Source: Burkholderia multivorans ATCC BAA-247
GTDB taxonomy: Bacteria > Pseudomonadota > Gammaproteobacteria > Burkholderiales > Burkholderiaceae
Direction of reading: 5' to 3'
Assembly: GCF_000959525.1 (NCBI RefSeq)
Contig: NZ_CP009832.1
Location: 3,038,001 to 3,102,000, forward strand
DNA: 64,000 bases
The notes below the pieces were generated by a model. It was not told where the DNA came from, did no database searches, and saw only the letters and a program-made list of their open reading frames with translations. How positions within the stretch are numbered: the first letter of the stretch is position 1; every line of letters starts with the position of its first letter. Both the position numbers and the translations under genes were made by a program. Below, in pieces: positions 10,534 to 20,293 of the stretch.

Positions 10534-12969
10534 TCAGTTACGCACCGGCTTGCCGGTCTGCAACATGCCCATGATCCGTTCCTGCGTCTTCTGCGTGCCG
10601 AGCAGCTCGACGAACGCACGACGCTCGAGCGCCAGCAGCCACTCCTCGTCGACGAGGCTGCCCGCCTCGACGTCGCCGCCGCACACCGCCTCCGCGATGC
10701 GGCTCGCGATCAGGAAGTCGTGGTCGCTGATGAAGCGCCCGTCGCGCATGTTCACGAGCTGCGCCTTGATCGTCGCGATGGCCGAGCGGCCCGCGACCGG
10801 CACGTCCTTCGCACGCAGCGGCGCACGATAGCCGGTGTCGGCGAGCGCGCGCGCCTCCTTCTTCGCGGTGTCGAGCAGTTCGAACACGTTGAAGACGATC
10901 GTGTCGGACGGCTTCACGTAGCCCATCGCGCGCGCATCGTGCGCGGACGACGACACCTTCGCCATCGCCGCGTTCTCGAACGACTTCGTCACGAACTTCA
11001 GCAGATCGGTGGTGGCGTTCGCGGCCGCGGCGGCGTCTGCCGCGCGCAGTGCCGCTTCCTTCAGCCCGCCACCGGCCGGCACGAGGCCGACGCCCACTTC
11101 GACGAGGCCGATATAGCTCTCGACGTGCACGACGCGCTTCGCGCTATGCAGCATCAGCTCGCACCCGCCGCCGAGCGCGATGCCCGACACGGCCGCGACG
11201 ACCGGCACGTTCGCGTACTTCACGCGCAGCATGCCTTCCTGGAACTTCTTCACGAACGGCTCGATCCCCTTCGCGCCGCCCATCATGAACGCGGGCATCG
11301 CCTCTTCGAGGTTCGCGCCGGCCGAGAACGGGCCGCCCGGCGTGCCGAGCTTCAGCGAGGTCGGCTGCCAGATCACGACGCCCTTGTAGTCCTTCTCGGC
11401 GAGTTCGATCGCCTGCACGAGGCCGTCGATCACGCCCGGGCCGATCGTGTTCATCTTCGACTTGAACGAGACGATCACGACGTCGTCCTCGCCCGCGCGA
11501 TCGTCGACCCACGCACGCACCGAGTCGGTCTCGAACAGCGTCTTGCCGTACGTCTTCGGATCGGCGCCGGCTTCGCCGAGCAGCGGCGCGCGGAACACCT
11601 GCTTGCGGTACACCGGCAGATCCGAACGCGGCACGAAGCGCTTCGACGCCGGCGCCCACGAGCCTTCGGCGGTGTGCACGCCGCCCTTCTCCGCGACCGG
11701 CCCTTCGAGCACCCATGCGGGCAGCGGCACGTTGGCGAGCGCCTTGCCGGCCGCGATGTCGTCCTGCACCCACTCGGCGACCTGCTTCCAGCCGGCCGCC
11801 TGCCAGCCTTCGAACGGGCCTTCGTTCCAGCCGAAGCCCCAGCGGATCGCGAGGTCGACGTCGCGCGCATTGTCGGCGATCGACTCGAGATGCACGCCGA
11901 TGTAGTGGAACACGTCGCGGAAGATCGACCAGAGGAACTGCGCATGCGGATGGTTCGTTTCGCGCAGCAGCTTCAGCCGCTCGGCCGGCGGACGCTTCAG
12001 GATGCGCGCGACCGTTTCGTCGGCCTTCGCACCCGAATCGACGTAGCTGCCCGTCTTCGCGTCGAGCACCTTGATCGCCTTGCCTTCCTTCTTGTAGAAG
12101 CCGGCGCCCGTCTTCTGGCCGAGCGCGCCCTGCTTCACGAGCTCGGCGAGTACGGCCGGCGTCTGGTAAACCGGGAAGAACGGATCGTCGGCGAGGTTGT
12201 CCTGCATCGTCTTGATCACGTGCGCCATCGTGTCGAGACCGACCACGTCCGCGGTGCGGAACGTCGCCGACTTCGCGCGACCGAGGCGGCTGCCCGTCAG
12301 ATCGTCGACTTCGTCGAAACGCAGCCCGAACTTCGCGGCTTCCGTGATCACCGCGAGGATCGAGAAGATGCCGACGCGGTTCGCGATGAAGTTCGGCGTG
12401 TCCTTCGCGCGCACGACGCCCTTGCCGACGACGCTCGTCAGGAACGTCTCGAGCTGGTCGAGAATCTCCGGACGCGTATGCGCGGTCGGGATCAGCTCGA
12501 CGAGGTGCATGTAGCGCGGCGGATTGAAGAAGTGCACGCCGCAGAAGCGCGCCTTCAGTTCGTCCGAAAACCCTTCGGACAGCTTCGTGATCGACAGGCC
12601 CGACGTGTTCGTCGCGAAGATCGCGTTCGGGCCGATGTGCGGCGCGACCTTCTTGTAGAGGTCGTGCTTCCAGTCCATCCGCTCGGCGATCGCCTCGATC
12701 ACGACGTCGCACTCGGCGAGCTTCGCGATGTCGTCGTCGTAGTTCGCGGCTTCGAGGTACTTCGCGTCGTCCTTCACGCCGAACGGCGCGGGCGACAGCT
12801 TCTTCAGGTTCTCGATCGCCTTCAGCGCGATCGCGTTTTTCGGGCCTTCCTTGGCCGGCAGGTCGAACAGCAGCACGGGCACGCGCGCGTTGACGAGATG
12901 CGCGGCGATCTGCGCGCCCATCACGCCGGCGCCCAGCACGGCTACCTTGCGAATCAGGAAATTGCTCAC
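10534..12969 (-). CDS. 3-hydroxyacyl-CoA dehydrogenase/enoyl-CoA hydratase fusion
   Basis: 811 residues with the dehydrogenase first. VAVLGAGVMGAQIAAHL at residues 8-24 is the NAD-binding Rossmann motif, then come the dehydrogenase C-terminal domains (about 190-400) and a crotonase domain (about 480-720, with SGIALGGGCELMLH). This order is the reverse of E. coli FadB and resembles FadN of Bacillus and the FadB-prime type of Ralstonia. The start codon is GTG, supported by GGAGA seven bases upstream. It hydrates enoyl-CoA and oxidises the 3-hydroxyacyl product, feeding the adjacent thiolase. Confidence 0.92.
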   Translation of the reverse strand: MSNFLIRKVAVLGAGVMGAQIAAHLVNARVPVLLFDLPAKEGPKNAIALKAIENLKKLSPAPFGVKDDAKYLEAANYDDDIAKLAECDVVIEAIAERMDWKHDLYKKVAPHIGPNAIFATNTSGLSITKLSEGFSDELKARFCGVHFFNPPRYMHLVELIPTAHTRPEILDQLETFLTSVVGKGVVRAKDTPNFIANRVGIFSILAVITEAAKFGLRFDEVDDLTGSRLGRAKSATFRTADVVGLDTMAHVIKTMQDNLADDPFFPVYQTPAVLAELVKQGALGQKTGAGFYKKEGKAIKVLDAKTGSYVDSGAKADETVARILKRPPAERLKLLRETNHPHAQFLWSIFRDVFHYIGVHLESIADNARDVDLAIRWGFGWNEGPFEGWQAAGWKQVAEWVQDDIAAGKALANVPLPAWVLEGPVAEKGGVHTAEGSWAPASKRFVPRSDLPVYRKQVFRAPLLGEAGADPKTYGKTLFETDSVRAWVDDRAGEDDVVIVSFKSKMNTIGPGVIDGLVQAIELAEKDYKGVVIWQPTSLKLGTPGGPFSAGANLEEAMPAFMMGGAKGIEPFVKKFQEGMLRVKYANVPVVAAVSGIALGGGCELMLHSAKRVVHVESYIGLVEVGVGLVPAGGGLKEAALRAADAAAAANATTDLLKFVTKSFENAAMAKVSSSAHDARAMGYVKPSDTIVFNVFELLDTAKKEARALADTGYRAPLRAKDVPVAGRSAIATIKAQLVNMRDGRFISDHDFLIASRIAEAVCGGDVEAGSLVDEEWLLALERRAFVELLGTQKTQERIMGMLQTGKPVRN

Positions 12970-13081
12970 GGGATGTCTCCGATAGTGTCGTGCAGCGCGA
13001 ATCGGAACGGCTGCACGGCGAAACGAGTACCAGGAACCGTTGCGGCCGGGCGGCGCAGGTCGCGCGCCGCCCGGCGTCGCG

Positions 13082-14869
13082 TCAGAACAGCGATTCGTCG
13101 ACTTCCATCAGCGTCTTCGAACCGGCGCGCGCAGCGCGGATCGTCGCGGCCGTCTCAGGCAGCAGGCGCGCGAAGTAGAAACGTGCCGTCGCCAGCTTCG
13201 ACTTGTAGAACGGATCTCCGGACGCTTCATTGTCGAGCGCGATGCGCGCCATGCGCGCCCAGAAGTACGAGAACACCAGATGGCCGACCGTGCGCAGGTA
13301 CGGCACGGCCGCGGCGCCGACTTCGTCCGGGTTCTGCATCGCCTTCATGCCGATTTCCATCGTCAGCTTCTGCACCTTCTCGCCGATATCCGCGAGCGGG
13401 TTGACGAATTCGGCCATCTCCGGCTTCACGCCTTCGGCTTCGACGAAGTCCGACACGATCTTGCCGAACTTCTTCAGCTTCGCGCCCATGTCGCCGAGCA
13501 CCTTGCGGCCGAGCAGGTCGAGCGACTGGATCGAGTTCGTGCCCTCGTAGATCATGTTGATCCGCGCATCGCGCACGTACTGCTCCATGCCCCACTCGGA
13601 GATGAAGCCGTGGCCGCCGTAGATCTGCATCGCATGGTTGGTCGACTCGAACGCGTTGTCGGTCAGGAACGCCTTGATGATCGGCGTGAGCAGCGCGACG
13701 AGATCGGCCGCTTCCTTGCGCACCGCTTCGTCGGCATGCGACAGCTCCTTGTCGATCTGCAGCGCCGACCAGTACGTGAAGGCGCGCGCGCCTTCGGCAT
13801 AGGCCTTCTGCGTCAGCAGCATGCGGCGCACGTCCGGATGCACGATGATCGGATCGGCCGGCTTGTCCGGCGCCTTCGGACCCGTCAGCGAGCGCATCTG
13901 CAGGCGCTCCTTCGCATAGGCGAGCGAGTTCTGGTAAGCAACTTCGGTCAGGCCGAGACCCTGCATGCCGACACCGAGACGTGCGGCGTTCATCATCACG
14001 AACATCGCGTTGAGGCCCTTGTTCGGCTCGCCGACCATCCAGCCCTTCGCGTTGTCGAGGTTCATCACGCAGGTCGCGTTGCCGTGGATGCCCATCTTGT
14101 GCTCGATCGAGCCGCACTTGATGCCGTTGCGCTCGCCCGGCTCGCCCGATGCATCGGGGATGAACTTCGGGACGATGAACAGCGAGATTCCCTTCGTGCC
14201 CTGCGGTGCGTCCGGCAGGCGCGCGAGCACGAGGTGGACGATGTTCGACGCCATGTCGTGCTCGCCGCTCGAGATGAAGATCTTCGTGCCGGTGATCGAG
14301 TACGATCCGTCGCCGTTCGGTTCGGCCTTCGTACGCAGGATGCCGAGGTCGGTGCCGCAGTGCGGCTCGGTCAGGCACATCGTGCCGGTCCATTCACCCG
14401 ACACGAGCTTCGGCAGATAGGCCTTCTGCAGTTCCGGCGAGCCGTGCGCGTGCAGGCATTCGTATGCGCCGTGCGACAGGCCCGGATACATCGTCCATGC
14501 CTGGTTCGCCGAGTTCAGCATTTCGTACAGCGCGTTATTCACGAACGCGGGCAGCCCCTGGCCGCCGTACTCGGGGTCGCAGCCGAGCGCCGGCCAGCCG
14601 GCCTCGACGTACTGGCGATAGGCTTCCTTGAAGCCGGTCGGCGTCGTCACGACGCCGTCGCCGACGTACTTGCAGCCCTCACGGTCGCCGACCTGGTTCA
14701 GCGGGAACAGCACCTCGGCGCAGAACTTGCCCGCCTCTTCGAGGACCTGGTTGATCGTGTCGGCATCGAGATCCGCATGCTTGGGCATCTGCTTGAGCTC
14801 GGCCTCGACGTTCAGAAGCTCGTGCAACACGAATTGCATGTCGCGCAGCGGCGCGGCGTACTGTCCCAT
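13082..14869 (-). CDS. Acyl-CoA dehydrogenase (long form)
   Basis: 595 residues with an extended N-terminus, the acyl-CoA dehydrogenase core and an added C-terminal domain, typical of FadE homologues from beta-proteobacteria. MCLTEPHCGTDLG near residue 160 and FISSGEHDM near 195 belong to the flavin and substrate sites. IYEGTNSIQSLDLLGRKVL near 440 is the C-terminal FAD-binding signature. The ATG at 14869 has GGAGAG just ahead; a TTG four codons upstream overlaps that site and is rejected. First enzyme of the operon, 57 bp after the TetR gene. Electrons should go to ETF. Confidence 0.9.
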   Translation of the reverse strand: MGQYAAPLRDMQFVLHELLNVEAELKQMPKHADLDADTINQVLEEAGKFCAEVLFPLNQVGDREGCKYVGDGVVTTPTGFKEAYRQYVEAGWPALGCDPEYGGQGLPAFVNNALYEMLNSANQAWTMYPGLSHGAYECLHAHGSPELQKAYLPKLVSGEWTGTMCLTEPHCGTDLGILRTKAEPNGDGSYSITGTKIFISSGEHDMASNIVHLVLARLPDAPQGTKGISLFIVPKFIPDASGEPGERNGIKCGSIEHKMGIHGNATCVMNLDNAKGWMVGEPNKGLNAMFVMMNAARLGVGMQGLGLTEVAYQNSLAYAKERLQMRSLTGPKAPDKPADPIIVHPDVRRMLLTQKAYAEGARAFTYWSALQIDKELSHADEAVRKEAADLVALLTPIIKAFLTDNAFESTNHAMQIYGGHGFISEWGMEQYVRDARINMIYEGTNSIQSLDLLGRKVLGDMGAKLKKFGKIVSDFVEAEGVKPEMAEFVNPLADIGEKVQKLTMEIGMKAMQNPDEVGAAAVPYLRTVGHLVFSYFWARMARIALDNEASGDPFYKSKLATARFYFARLLPETAATIRAARAGSKTLMEVDESLF

Positions 14870-14926
14870 GACTCTCTCCAAATGTGGGCAAACGGCTCGA
14901 GCGCCGGGCGGGCGGATCGCGCGCCG

Positions 14927-15526
14927 CTAGCGACTCTCGCTCTGATACGAAACGATCGTCTTTTCCAGCGCGGCCCACGTGAGGCGCACCGCGTCCGGCA
15001 AATGCAGGAAGCGCGCGTCGTGATGCAGGCCGAGCGTGAAGCTGTACAACTCGAAGAGCATCAGGTCCGGATCGGAATCCGCACGCAGATGACCTTCTTC
15101 CTTCGCCTGCGAAATGGCACGCAGCAACGCGGCACGCCAGGCCGTCACGCTCGCGATCAACTGCTCGCGCACGGGGCTGTCCGGCCGGTCGTCGTATTCG
15201 ACGGCGCCGCTGATGTAGATGCATCCCGTCGTCACCTCCTGGATGCGCTTCTCGATCCAGCGCGCCAGCATCGCCCGCAGACGCGGCAGACCGCGCGGTT
15301 CGCGCAGGCTCGGAAAGAACACCTCGTTCTCGAAACGATGGTGATACTCGCGCACGACCTCGACCTGCAGGTCCTCGCGCGATCCGAAGTGCGCAAACAC
15401 GCCGCTCTTGCTCATCTGCATGCGCTCGGCCAGCAGGCCGATCGTCAGCCCTTCCAGCCCGTCACGGCTGGCAAGATCCAAAGCAGCTTCGAGTATCGCG
15501 GCACGCGTCTGTTCGCCTTTTCGCAT
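14927..15526 (-). CDS. TetR-family regulator of the beta-oxidation operon
   Basis: A 199-residue repressor-like protein. Residues 8-52 form the TetR helix-turn-helix (TRAAILEAALDLASRDG, then LAERMQMSKSGVFAHFGSRE). The rest is an all-helical ligand domain ending SYQSESR. As first gene of an operon with acyl-CoA dehydrogenase, FadB-type, thiolase and hydratase genes, it probably senses acyl-CoA and represses the whole unit. The palindrome at 15541-15569, just upstream of its start, is the likely operator. Ligand identity is inferred from context only. Confidence 0.88.
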   Translation of the reverse strand: MRKGEQTRAAILEAALDLASRDGLEGLTIGLLAERMQMSKSGVFAHFGSREDLQVEVVREYHHRFENEVFFPSLREPRGLPRLRAMLARWIEKRIQEVTTGCIYISGAVEYDDRPDSPVREQLIASVTAWRAALLRAISQAKEEGHLRADSDPDLMLFELYSFTLGLHHDARFLHLPDAVRLTWAALEKTIVSYQSESR

Positions 15527-15540
15527 AGCTTTTTCAGTAA

Positions 15541-15569
15541 CCGTTCGGGGTTCAAATAAAATCGAACGG
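15541..15569. promoter_or_regulatory. Candidate TetR operator (inverted repeat)
   Basis: Perfect 7-bp arms CCGTTCG (15541-15547) and CGAACGG (15563-15569) flank a 15-bp AT-rich spacer. The element ends 15 bp before the TetR start codon at 15526, where it could overlap the promoter. Autoregulation by binding such palindromes is common in TetR regulators. The site is seen directly; the binding protein is inferred. Confidence 0.5.
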
Positions 15570-15780
15570 CCGTACTATTATTGAGTGCGACCGCCCGCGG
15601 AAACAAGGAAATTATTAGAAACCGGTGTCTAACCGAGCCGCTATTTTGCGCGATTCCGGCGGCGCCGGAGCGGCTTTTCCGCACGAACGTGCGGACGTTT
15701 TGAAATGGTATGCGCCCGTGCACGACGCGTGCTGCGCGGCCGCCCGGCGCGGTCCGGCGCCGACACCGCGCCGCTCTCGC

Positions 15781-17055
15781 TTAGTCGTAACCGCCTACCG
15801 TCAGCGCCTTCATGACGATCCGGTAGGTCGTATAGGCGAGCCAGCTCAGCAAGCGTTCGCCGAGCGGCCGCGCCGCGTACCAGGCGGGATCGATCTCGCG
15901 GCCGTCCGCGAATGCCGCCTCGATCGCATCGCGCAGCTCGTTCGTGACCGCGTCGTAGCGCACGAGCACCACGTTGGCCTCATTGTTCAGCATCAGGCTC
16001 AGCGCGTCCAGATTCGACGAGCCGACCGTCGCCCAGTTGTCGTCGATCACCGCCACCTTGCCGTGCAGGATCGTCTTGTCGTATTCGGCGACGCGCACGC
16101 CGGCGCGCAGCAGCGCGCGGTAGAGGAACGGTACGGCCGTGTCGAGCGCCGCGAATTCCTTGCGGCCGACCAGAATCCGGACGTCGACGCCGCGCCGGGC
16201 GGCGCCCGTCAGCGCGCGGCGCAGCTTGCGGCCCGGCATGAAATACGGATTCGCGAGCCGGATCTGATGGCGCGCGCGGCCGATCGCCGCGAGATACGCC
16301 TTCTCGATCGTGCGCCGGTTCACGACGTTGTCGCGCGCGACAAACGCGACGCTCGGCTCGGTCACGACGCGCAGCGCGCCGGCCTTGATCCAGCGGTGGC
16401 TGCGAATCCAGCGCCGGAACATCTCGGGGAACGGCTCGCCGCCGTGCAGCCCGGCCGCGTACTGCGCGTACGGCTTGTGGCCGAACTGGATGCGGTGCCA
16501 CTGCAGCTCGAATGCCGCGCGTACGTCGGCGACGGCCGGCCCCGCGAGCTCGAGCGCGAAGTCCCAGCGCGGATACTGCAGCGGCGCGCCGTTCTGCTCG
16601 TAATCGTCGACGATGTTGATGCCGCCGCAGAACGCGGCCGACCGGTCGATTACCGCGAGCTTGCGATGCGTGCGCGAAAAGCCGAAGCGGCCGAACAGAT
16701 AGCGGTTGTAGATGCAGTGCTCGATGCCGGCCTCGGTCCACGCGTCGAACAGCGGCAGGCGCGCGGTGCCGACGCCGTCGGTGATCACGCGCACGCGCAC
16801 GCCACGCAGCGCGGCGCGGATCAGCGCGTCGGACACCGGCCGGCCGGCCGCGTCGTCGCAGAAGATGTAGGTTTCGAGCATGACCTGCTCGCGCGCGGCG
16901 TCGATGCGGTCGATCAGCGCGCGGAAGAACTCGCCGCCGCCTTCGCACAAGCGCACCGTGTTGCCGGTCGTGAACGCGAGCCGCGACGCGGAGCCGCGCT
17001 CCTGCAGGAACATCTGCCGCAACTGCGCGAAGCGCTTGCGGGTTTCCGCATTCAT
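15781..17055 (-). CDS. clsB: Cardiolipin synthase ClsB-like phospholipase D protein
   Basis: 424 residues with two phospholipase D half-sites: THRKLAVID near residue 128 and ILHGKVAVIDD near 337, each followed by a conserved glycine/asparagine motif (GGINI, GSSNLD). There is no N-terminal membrane pair, which fits ClsB rather than ClsA. ClsB makes cardiolipin by transferring a phosphatidyl group between phosphatidylglycerol molecules. The ATG at 17055 overlaps the nudB stop (ATGA), so the genes are translationally coupled. A second, quite different PLD protein lies at 45740. Confidence 0.85.
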   Translation of the reverse strand: MNAETRKRFAQLRQMFLQERGSASRLAFTTGNTVRLCEGGGEFFRALIDRIDAAREQVMLETYIFCDDAAGRPVSDALIRAALRGVRVRVITDGVGTARLPLFDAWTEAGIEHCIYNRYLFGRFGFSRTHRKLAVIDRSAAFCGGINIVDDYEQNGAPLQYPRWDFALELAGPAVADVRAAFELQWHRIQFGHKPYAQYAAGLHGGEPFPEMFRRWIRSHRWIKAGALRVVTEPSVAFVARDNVVNRRTIEKAYLAAIGRARHQIRLANPYFMPGRKLRRALTGAARRGVDVRILVGRKEFAALDTAVPFLYRALLRAGVRVAEYDKTILHGKVAVIDDNWATVGSSNLDALSLMLNNEANVVLVRYDAVTNELRDAIEAAFADGREIDPAWYAARPLGERLLSWLAYTTYRIVMKALTVGGYD

Positions 17056-17546
17056 GCGGACGAGCCGTGCGGCAGGTGCACGAGCGACGCGCGCACCGGA
17101 AGCTGCAGGATCGCGTCGGCGTTCGACGGCGAGAAGCAGCGCGCCGCCGCGTCGCGATACGGCAGCCACGCATAGTCGACGTGCTCGCGCGGCGACAGCG
17201 TGACGTCGACGCGGCGCGGTACGCAAAGCCCGAACCAGTGCTCGGTGTTGCGCGTGACGCCCGGCGCATAGCGGTGCAGGTATTGCGGATAGATGGTGTA
17301 TTCGATCCGGTGCTGCCAGTCGACGAGCGCGGCGGCCGGCACGTCGGCCGCGCCGATCACGATGCCCGTCTCTTCCGCGACCTCGCGCGCGGCCGTGACG
17401 GCGAGCGGCTCGTCGAGCGTGTCCTTCGACCCGGTCACCGATTGCCAGAAATCGGGCTGATCGGCACGTTTGATCACCAGCACGTCGAGTTCGGGCGTGT
17501 AGATCACGACGAGAACGGATTCGGGAATTTTCGGCGGCTTCGTCAT
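17052..17546 (-). CDS. nudB: Dihydroneopterin triphosphate diphosphatase NudB
   Basis: A 164-residue Nudix hydrolase. The Nudix box runs from GSKDTLDE through REVAEETGI at about residues 39-61. The opening PPKIPESVLVVIYT and the late HVDYAWLP motif fit NudB, which removes pyrophosphate from dihydroneopterin triphosphate in folate synthesis. The aspS-nudB order matches E. coli. I start at the ATG at 17546; the open frame extends upstream into the terminator region. A terminator sits between aspS and nudB, so nudB-clsB may have its own promoter within 17547-17636. Confidence 0.88.
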   Translation of the reverse strand: MTKPPKIPESVLVVIYTPELDVLVIKRADQPDFWQSVTGSKDTLDEPLAVTAAREVAEETGIVIGAADVPAAALVDWQHRIEYTIYPQYLHRYAPGVTRNTEHWFGLCVPRRVDVTLSPREHVDYAWLPYRDAAARCFSPSNADAILQLPVRASLVHLPHGSSA

Positions 17547-17636
17547 CTTTGTTTCATACGGCGCGAGGCGGCCGCGCGTCGGCCGAGCATCGTCGCCGAG
17601 CACGCAGCAGGTGCTGCGACTGTACCGCAAAAAACG

Positions 17637-17662
17637 AAAAAGGCGCACGATGGCGCCTTTTT
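17637..17662. terminator. Intrinsic terminator after aspS
   Basis: AAAAAGGCGC and GCGCCTTTTT pair around a six-base loop (17647-17652), with U-tracts in both directions. It lies 50 bp beyond the aspS stop and about 90 bp before nudB. Confidence 0.85.
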
Positions 17663-17711
17663 CTTCAGAGAGCGTGCGCGTGGCCGCACACGCCGCGATG
17701 CAGCTCGCGCA

Positions 17712-19514
17712 TTACGACGCCGGCTGCTCCGGCTGACGCAGACGGATATGCAGTTCGCGCAGCTGACGCTCGTCGACCGGGCTCGGCGCCTGCGTGAGCA
17801 GATCCTGCGCACGCTGCGTCTTCGGGAACGCGATCACGTCGCGGATCGAATCGGCGCCGGCCATCATCGTGACGATACGGTCGAGACCGAACGCGATCCC
17901 GCCGTGCGGCGGCGCGCCGTATTGCAGCGCGTCCAGCAGGAAGCCGAACTTCGCCTGCGCTTCTTCCGCGCCGATCTTCAGCGCGCGGAACACCTTGCTC
18001 TGCACGTCCTCGCGGTGGATACGCACCGAGCCGCCGCCGATTTCCCAGCCGTTCAGCACCATGTCGTATGCCTTCGCGAGGCAGCGCCCCGGATCGCTCT
18101 CGAGATACTCGAGGTGCTCGTCCTTCGGGCTCGTGAACGGGTGGTGCGCGGCCACGTAGCGTGCGTCTTCGTCGTCGTATTCGAACATCGGGAAGTCGAC
18201 GACCCACAGCGGCTTCCAGCCCGCCTCGACGAGGCCGTTCGCCTTGCCGAACTCCGAATGACCGATCTTCAGGCGCAGCGCGCCGAGGCTGTCGTTGACG
18301 ACCTTCGCGCGATCGGCCGCGAAGAAGATGATGTCGCCGTCTTCCGCGCCCGTGCGCTCGAGGATCGCGGCGATCGACGCGTCGTGCAGGTTCTTGACGA
18401 TCGGGCTCTGCAGGCCGTCGCGCCCCTTCGCCTTCTCGTTGACCTTGATCCACGCGAGACCCTTCGCGCCGTAGATGCGCACGAATTCCGTGTAGCCGTC
18501 GATATCGCCGCGCGACAGCTCGGCGCCCTTCGGCACGCGCAGCGCCGCGACGCGGCCGTCCTTCGCGTTGGCCGGCGTGCTGAACACCTTGAAGTCGACG
18601 TCCTTCATCGCATCGGTCAGCTCGGTGAACTCGAGCTTCACGCGCAGGTCGGGCTTGTCGGAGCCGAAGCGCGCCATCGCTTCCGAGTACGGCATCACCG
18701 GGAATTTCGCATCGAGCTCGACGTCGATCGTCGTCTTGAAGATGTGACGGATCATGTCCTCGAACAGGTCGCGGATCTCCTGCTCGCCAAGGAACGACGT
18801 CTCGCAGTCGATCTGCGTGAATTCCGGCTGGCGATCGGCGCGCAGGTCTTCGTCACGGAAGCACTTCGTGATCTGGTAGTAGCGGTCGAAGTTCGCGACC
18901 ATCAGCAGCTGCTTGAACAGCTGCGGCGACTGCGGCAGCGCGAAGAACTGGCCTGCGTTCACGCGCGACGGCACGAGGTAGTCGCGCGCGCCTTCCGGCG
19001 TGCTCTTCGTCAGCATCGGCGTCTCGATGTCGATGAAGCCCTGCTCGTCGAGGTACTTGCGCGCTTCGATCGCGACGCGGTAGCGCAGGCGCAGGTTGTG
19101 CTGCATCTGCGGGCGGCGCAGGTCGAGCACGCGGTGCGTGAGGCGCGTCGTTTCCGACAGGTTGTCGTCGTCGAGCTGGAACGGCGGCGTGATCGACGGG
19201 TTCAGCACGTTCAGCTCGTGGCAGAGCACCTCGATCTTGCCGCTCTTCAGGCCCGCGTTCACCGTGCCTTCCGGACGGTTGCGCACGAGGCCCTTCACCT
19301 GCACGCAGAATTCGTTGCGCACGCCTTCGGCGGTCGCGAACATCTCGGCGCGATCCGGGTCGCACACGACCTGCACCAGGCCTTCACGATCGCGCAGGTC
19401 GATGAAGATCACACCGCCGTGATCGCGGCGGCGCTGCACCCAGCCGCACAGCGACACGGTTTGGCCCAGCAGGTGTTCGGTCACGAGACCGCAGTATTCA
19501 GTACGCATCGACAT
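17712..19514 (-). CDS. aspS: Aspartate-tRNA ligase
   Basis: 600 residues: an OB-fold anticodon domain at the N-terminus ([16 protein letters not shown]), the class II motif 2 ([16 protein letters not shown], near residue 218), a bacterial GAD insert and motif 3 ([11 protein letters not shown], near 535). It charges tRNA-Asp. In many beta-proteobacteria this enzyme is non-discriminating and also feeds tRNA-Asn amidation; that cannot be read here without the rest of the genome. Two ATGs (19514 and 19508) are possible starts, and the second matches the usual MRTEYCG opening. The DUF502 gene precedes it by 67 bp. Confidence 0.96.
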   Translation of the reverse strand: MSMRTEYCGLVTEHLLGQTVSLCGWVQRRRDHGGVIFIDLRDREGLVQVVCDPDRAEMFATAEGVRNEFCVQVKGLVRNRPEGTVNAGLKSGKIEVLCHELNVLNPSITPPFQLDDDNLSETTRLTHRVLDLRRPQMQHNLRLRYRVAIEARKYLDEQGFIDIETPMLTKSTPEGARDYLVPSRVNAGQFFALPQSPQLFKQLLMVANFDRYYQITKCFRDEDLRADRQPEFTQIDCETSFLGEQEIRDLFEDMIRHIFKTTIDVELDAKFPVMPYSEAMARFGSDKPDLRVKLEFTELTDAMKDVDFKVFSTPANAKDGRVAALRVPKGAELSRGDIDGYTEFVRIYGAKGLAWIKVNEKAKGRDGLQSPIVKNLHDASIAAILERTGAEDGDIIFFAADRAKVVNDSLGALRLKIGHSEFGKANGLVEAGWKPLWVVDFPMFEYDDEDARYVAAHHPFTSPKDEHLEYLESDPGRCLAKAYDMVLNGWEIGGGSVRIHREDVQSKVFRALKIGAEEAQAKFGFLLDALQYGAPPHGGIAFGLDRIVTMMAGADSIRDVIAFPKTQRAQDLLTQAPSPVDERQLRELHIRLRQPEQPAS

Positions 19515-19581
19515 GATGTTTGCTTTCGTTCGGTTTGATCAACGGGCGCCGCAACGCGCGGCCCGGGCGATGATTCTTGGC

Positions 19582-20232
19582 TTACAGCGGCGGCTCGACG
19601 GGACGGCGGGCGGGCACCGGAACCGGCGCCGGCGGCGCCACGACCCCCATCGAGACGATGTACTTGAGCGCGGCATCGACCGACATGTCGAGTTCGATGA
19701 CTTCGCTCTTCGGCAGCATCAGGAAGAAGCCCGACGTCGGGTTCGGCGTCGTTGGCACGTACACGCTCACGTACTCTTCCGTCAGATGGTTGACCACGTC
19801 GCCGCCGGGCGTGCCGGTCAGAAACGCGATCGTATATGAGCCGCGGCGCGGGTATTCGATCAAGAGCGCCTTGCGGAATGCGTTGCCGCTGCTCGACAGC
19901 AGCGTGTCCGACACCTGCTTGACGCTCGTGTAGATCGGCCCGACCACCGGGATGTGCCGCACGACGGCGTTCCACCACGTGACGAGCTTCTGGCCGATGA
20001 AGTTCTGCGTCGCGAGCCCGACGACGAACACGAACGCGAGCGTCAGCACCGCGCCGATCCCCGGCAGGTGGAAGCCGAGCATGCGCTCGGGCTGCCACGA
20101 TTCCGGCAGCAGCAGCAGCGTCTGGTCCATCGTGCCGATGATGAGGCCGAGCACCCACAGCGTAATCGCGAGCGGGACGAGAACCAGCAGGCCGGTCAGA
20201 AACACCGATTTCAGGGTCGTCTTTTTCATCAT
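19582..20232 (-). CDS. DUF502 family membrane protein
   Basis: 216 residues with two N-terminal membrane helices (FLTGLLVLVPLAITLWVL, residues about 10-30, and AVLTLAFVFVVGLATQ, about 60-78). A conserved soluble part follows with IPVVGPIYTSVKQV and a Pro-rich tail. The family is found next to aspS in many beta-proteobacteria, but its role is unknown. It begins ATG ATG AAA, and the second ATG is equally likely. Probably co-transcribed with the upstream fmdB-type gene (61 bp) and with aspS. Confidence 0.85.
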   Translation of the reverse strand: MMKKTTLKSVFLTGLLVLVPLAITLWVLGLIIGTMDQTLLLLPESWQPERMLGFHLPGIGAVLTLAFVFVVGLATQNFIGQKLVTWWNAVVRHIPVVGPIYTSVKQVSDTLLSSSGNAFRKALLIEYPRRGSYTIAFLTGTPGGDVVNHLTEEYVSVYVPTTPNPTSGFFLMLPKSEVIELDMSVDAALKYIVSMGVVAPPAPVPVPARRPVEPPL

Positions 20233-20293
20233 CTGCCGTCAATGAACCGCGCCGGCGGCGCGGAGTGAGCGCGGCCCGGCCGGGCCGCGGCGG

